Source of the DNA: IDS-8 sp964424805
Lineage (GTDB): Bacteria > Pseudomonadota > Gammaproteobacteria > Steroidobacterales > Woeseiaceae
Direction: 5' to 3'
NCBI GenBank assembly: GCA_964424805.1
Contig: CAYRKH010000059.1
Coordinates: 1-17,996 of the forward strand
Length of the DNA: 17,996 nt
The position numbers and the translations under genes are program-made. Positions 16,813 through 17,996 of this stretch are shown in pieces. A model generated the notes under the pieces. It worked only from the letters and a program-made list of their open reading frames with translations, ran no database searches and had not been told where the DNA came from. The stretch's first letter is position 1. Each line of letters begins with the position of its first letter.

Positions 16813-16841
16813 TATTTAGACTTAGTCTAATCGACGGTCAC
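16813..16841 (-). promoter_or_regulatory. Predicted rubrerythrin promoter with a palindromic operator in the spacer
   Basis: On the minus strand GTGACC (16841-16836, 4 of 6 to the -35) and TAAATA (16818-16813, a weak -10) are separated by exactly 17 bp. The 15-bp palindrome TTAGACTTAGTCTAA (16816-16830; arms TTAGAC/GTCTAA around TTA) fills most of the spacer and runs into the -10. A protein bound there would block RNA polymerase, the usual layout of a repressor site. The surroundings are AT-rich against a very GC-rich background. The regulator is not in the window; Rrf2/IscR-like or Fur-family proteins are guesses. Confidence 0.6.
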
Positions 16842-16883
16842 TCTAAGCCCGCCGGCGATGGTTGTCAACGCGGCGCGGGTGCG

Positions 16884-16912
16884 TTGACCCCGCTCGCCGG
16901 GCGCTGTAGCTT
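16884..16912 (+). promoter_or_regulatory. Candidate xseB promoter
   Basis: TTGACC (16884-16889, 5 of 6 to the -35 consensus) and TAGCTT (16907-16912, weak -10) are separated by 17 bp on the plus strand. Transcription would start about 36 bp upstream of the xseB ATG. It is back-to-back with the rubrerythrin promoter. Confidence 0.4.
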
Positions 16913-16954
16913 AGCGCGCCTCTCTCCCGGCGGACGATTACAAGTCAGCAACAC

Positions 16955-17194
16955 ATGGCGGACGACAAGCCCCTGAATCTCGAGAAATCCCTGCAGGATC
17001 TCGAAGCGCTCATCGACGAGCTCGAAAGCGGCGAGCTGCCGCTCGAGCAGGCCATGCAGAAGTTCGAGGAAGGCATCAAGCTGACGCGGAGCTGCCAGGC
17101 GGCGCTGAAGGACGCGGAGCAGCGGGTGGAGATACTCCTGAAAAGCGCGGGCGGCGAGGAAGCGCTGGAAGCGTTCGAAGTCGACGAGCCCTGA
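16955..17194 (+). CDS. xseB: Exodeoxyribonuclease VII small subunit
   Basis: XseB subunits bind XseA to form exonuclease VII, which degrades single-stranded DNA into short oligonucleotides. The 79-aa product shows the whole family pattern: LEKSLQDLEALIDELESGELPLEQAMQKFEEGIKL (about 9-43), followed by a second helix with CQAALKDAEQRVEILL, forming the characteristic helical hairpin. In many Gammaproteobacteria xseB begins an xseB-ispA-dxs operon. Here it stands alone: a REP remnant follows within 10 bp and the next gene is on the opposite strand. The start is an ATG with only a weak upstream ribosome-binding site. Confidence 0.95.
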   Translation: MADDKPLNLEKSLQDLEALIDELESGELPLEQAMQKFEEGIKLTRSCQAALKDAEQRVEILLKSAGGEEALEAFEVDEP

Positions 17195-17202
17195 GCGTTT
17201 AC

Positions 17203-17252
17203 GAGCGCGATGCCATCGGGACGGGGTATCGCGCGCGATGCGCGCTCCTACT
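17203..17252. repeat. Degenerate REPIN-like pair between convergent xseB and the kinase gene
   Basis: An inverted REP copy at 17225-17252 (GGTATCGC...GCGCTCCTACT) faces a shortened plus-oriented remnant at 17203-17214 (GAGCGCGATGCC), which has lost its central palindrome like the copy at 5041-5054. The inverted copy overlaps the kinase stop codon by 2 bp. The pair fills the gap between two convergent genes. Confidence 0.8.
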
Positions 17253-17996
17253 ACGACGTGGCCGTTTTGCTGTTGTCGCCCTGCAGGCGCTTGATGAGGG
17301 AGCGCAGGAACACCTTGTTGAAGCGTAGCTGGCAGGCCGACGATACCTGCTCCATCAGCGTCGAGCTGACGCGCAGGATGGTCACGTTGCCGCTGGCGCG
17401 GATCGAGGCGGTGCGCTTGGCGCCGCGCACGTAGCTGGTCTCACCGAAGCAATCGCCGTTCGACAGCACCCCGAGGCGCTTGCCGTTGGCTTCCACTTCG
17501 GCGTTGCCGGACACGATAATGTAGAAGCGGTCGTCCATCTCGCCTTCGCGCACGATGTCCTCGCCGTCCTTGTACTCGTGCCAGTCGCTCGCGCGCAGCA
17601 CCTCCCAGATTTCGGCGTGCGAAAACTCGTGGAAGAACGTGAGCGTGCGCAGCAGGTCGAAGTGCTCCTGGTTGTCCAGGCTGTCGTACTTGGTGCGCAG
17701 GTCCTTGTGCACACGCGTGAGGTCCGCGGCCATCGCATTGCCGCTCGGGCAGCGCTTGCCGGGATCCTTCTGCAGGCACATCGCTACGACGTTCTCGAGC
17801 TCTTCCGGCAGGTCGTCGCGATAGGTGTGGATCGGCGGCGGCGTCGCGTACACGATCTGGTGCAAAAGCTTGGAGAGATTGTCGGCCCGAAACGGCCGGA
17901 AGCCGGTCAGGAGCTCGTACAGCACCGCGCCGAGCGAGTAGATGTCCGAGCGCGGCGTCAGCTCCTCCGACTGCACCTGCTCCGGCGACATGTAGC
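17251..17996 (-). CDS. Ser/Thr protein kinase fused to a C-terminal cyclic-nucleotide-binding domain (5' end cut by window edge)
   Basis: Only the last 248 residues are in the window. They begin in the activation segment of a Hanks-type kinase, YMSPEQ (the APE motif region). SDIYSLGAVLYELLTG (subdomain IX, with the structural Asp) and KDPGKR (subdomain XI Arg) follow. After a linker of about 35 residues comes a CRP/PKA-type cNMP-binding domain: FFHEFS, a YKDGEDIVREGE strand, FYIIVSGNAEVE, and a phosphate-binding cassette FGETSYVRGAKRTASIRA with Glu and Arg in place. No DNA-binding domain follows; the protein ends GDNSKTATS. This suggests a kinase gated by cAMP or cGMP, the reverse order of eukaryotic PKG. 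The catalytic loop is outside the window, so activity cannot be judged. The stop is TAG, with a second TAG immediately after it from a REP repeat. Confidence 0.88.
   Translation of the reverse strand, partial: YMSPEQVQSEELTPRSDIYSLGAVLYELLTGFRPFRADNLSKLLHQIVYATPPPIHTYRDDLPEELENVVAMCLQKDPGKRCPSGNAMAADLTRVHKDLRTKYDSLDNQEHFDLLRTLTFFHEFSHAEIWEVLRASDWHEYKDGEDIVREGEMDDRFYIIVSGNAEVEANGKRLGVLSNGDCFGETSYVRGAKRTASIRASGNVTILRVSSTLMEQVSSACQLRFNKVFLRSLIKRLQGDNSKTATS

Overview
This is an 18 kb stretch of a high-GC gammaproteobacterial chromosome carrying ordinary core genes, with no phage, IS or CRISPR. EF-P with a modifiable Lys34 next to its lysyl-ligase EpmA, PrmB, class I phosphatidylserine decarboxylase, ParC/ParE and a FimX/FimV-type pair point to Gammaproteobacteria, in the broad region of Xanthomonadales, Nevskiales, Steroidobacterales and Chromatiales. 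The exact family is inference.

Layout. (1) Positions 1-929, minus: prmB, cut by the left edge. (2) 1024-4408, plus: a tightly packed five-gene chain of SCO-family protein, PCuAC lipoprotein, phosphatidylserine decarboxylase, epmA and free-methionine-(R)-sulfoxide reductase. Three junctions are ATGA overlaps and one is a 4-nt gap. (3) 4401-4967, minus: efp, convergent with the chain and overlapping its last gene by 8 nt. (4) 4968-5318: a divergent intergenic region filled with REP-like repeats. (5) 5319-9728, plus: a FimX-like REC-PAS-GGDEF-EAL protein with degenerate catalytic motifs, then a FimV-like LysM membrane protein. Both families act in type IV pilus assembly or localisation. (6) 9765-13999, minus: parE then parC (topoisomerase IV), separated by a REP pair. 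(7) 14229-16777, minus: rubrerythrin, a GlpC/heterodisulfide-reductase-like double-[4Fe-4S] CCG-domain protein, and a DUF3501 protein. A palindrome sits inside the predicted rubrerythrin promoter. (8) 16955-17194, plus: xseB. (9) 17251-17996, minus: the C-terminal part of a Ser/Thr protein kinase fused to a cyclic-nucleotide-binding domain, cut by the right edge.

Five intergenic regions contain copies of one 28-bp REP-like palindromic element, mostly as inverted pairs (REPIN-like). They lie against gene ends, and the parE stop codon lies inside a repeat. No REP-associated transposase is visible here, so the mobilising enzyme would have to be elsewhere.

The best candidates for under-described biology are the rubrerythrin / CCG Fe-S protein / DUF3501 module with its palindromic operator, the kinase-cNMP fusion, the degenerate FimX-like c-di-GMP effector beside FimV, and the REP family's effect on gene ends and on the efp/fimX promoter region. 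I saw no wholly unknown system.
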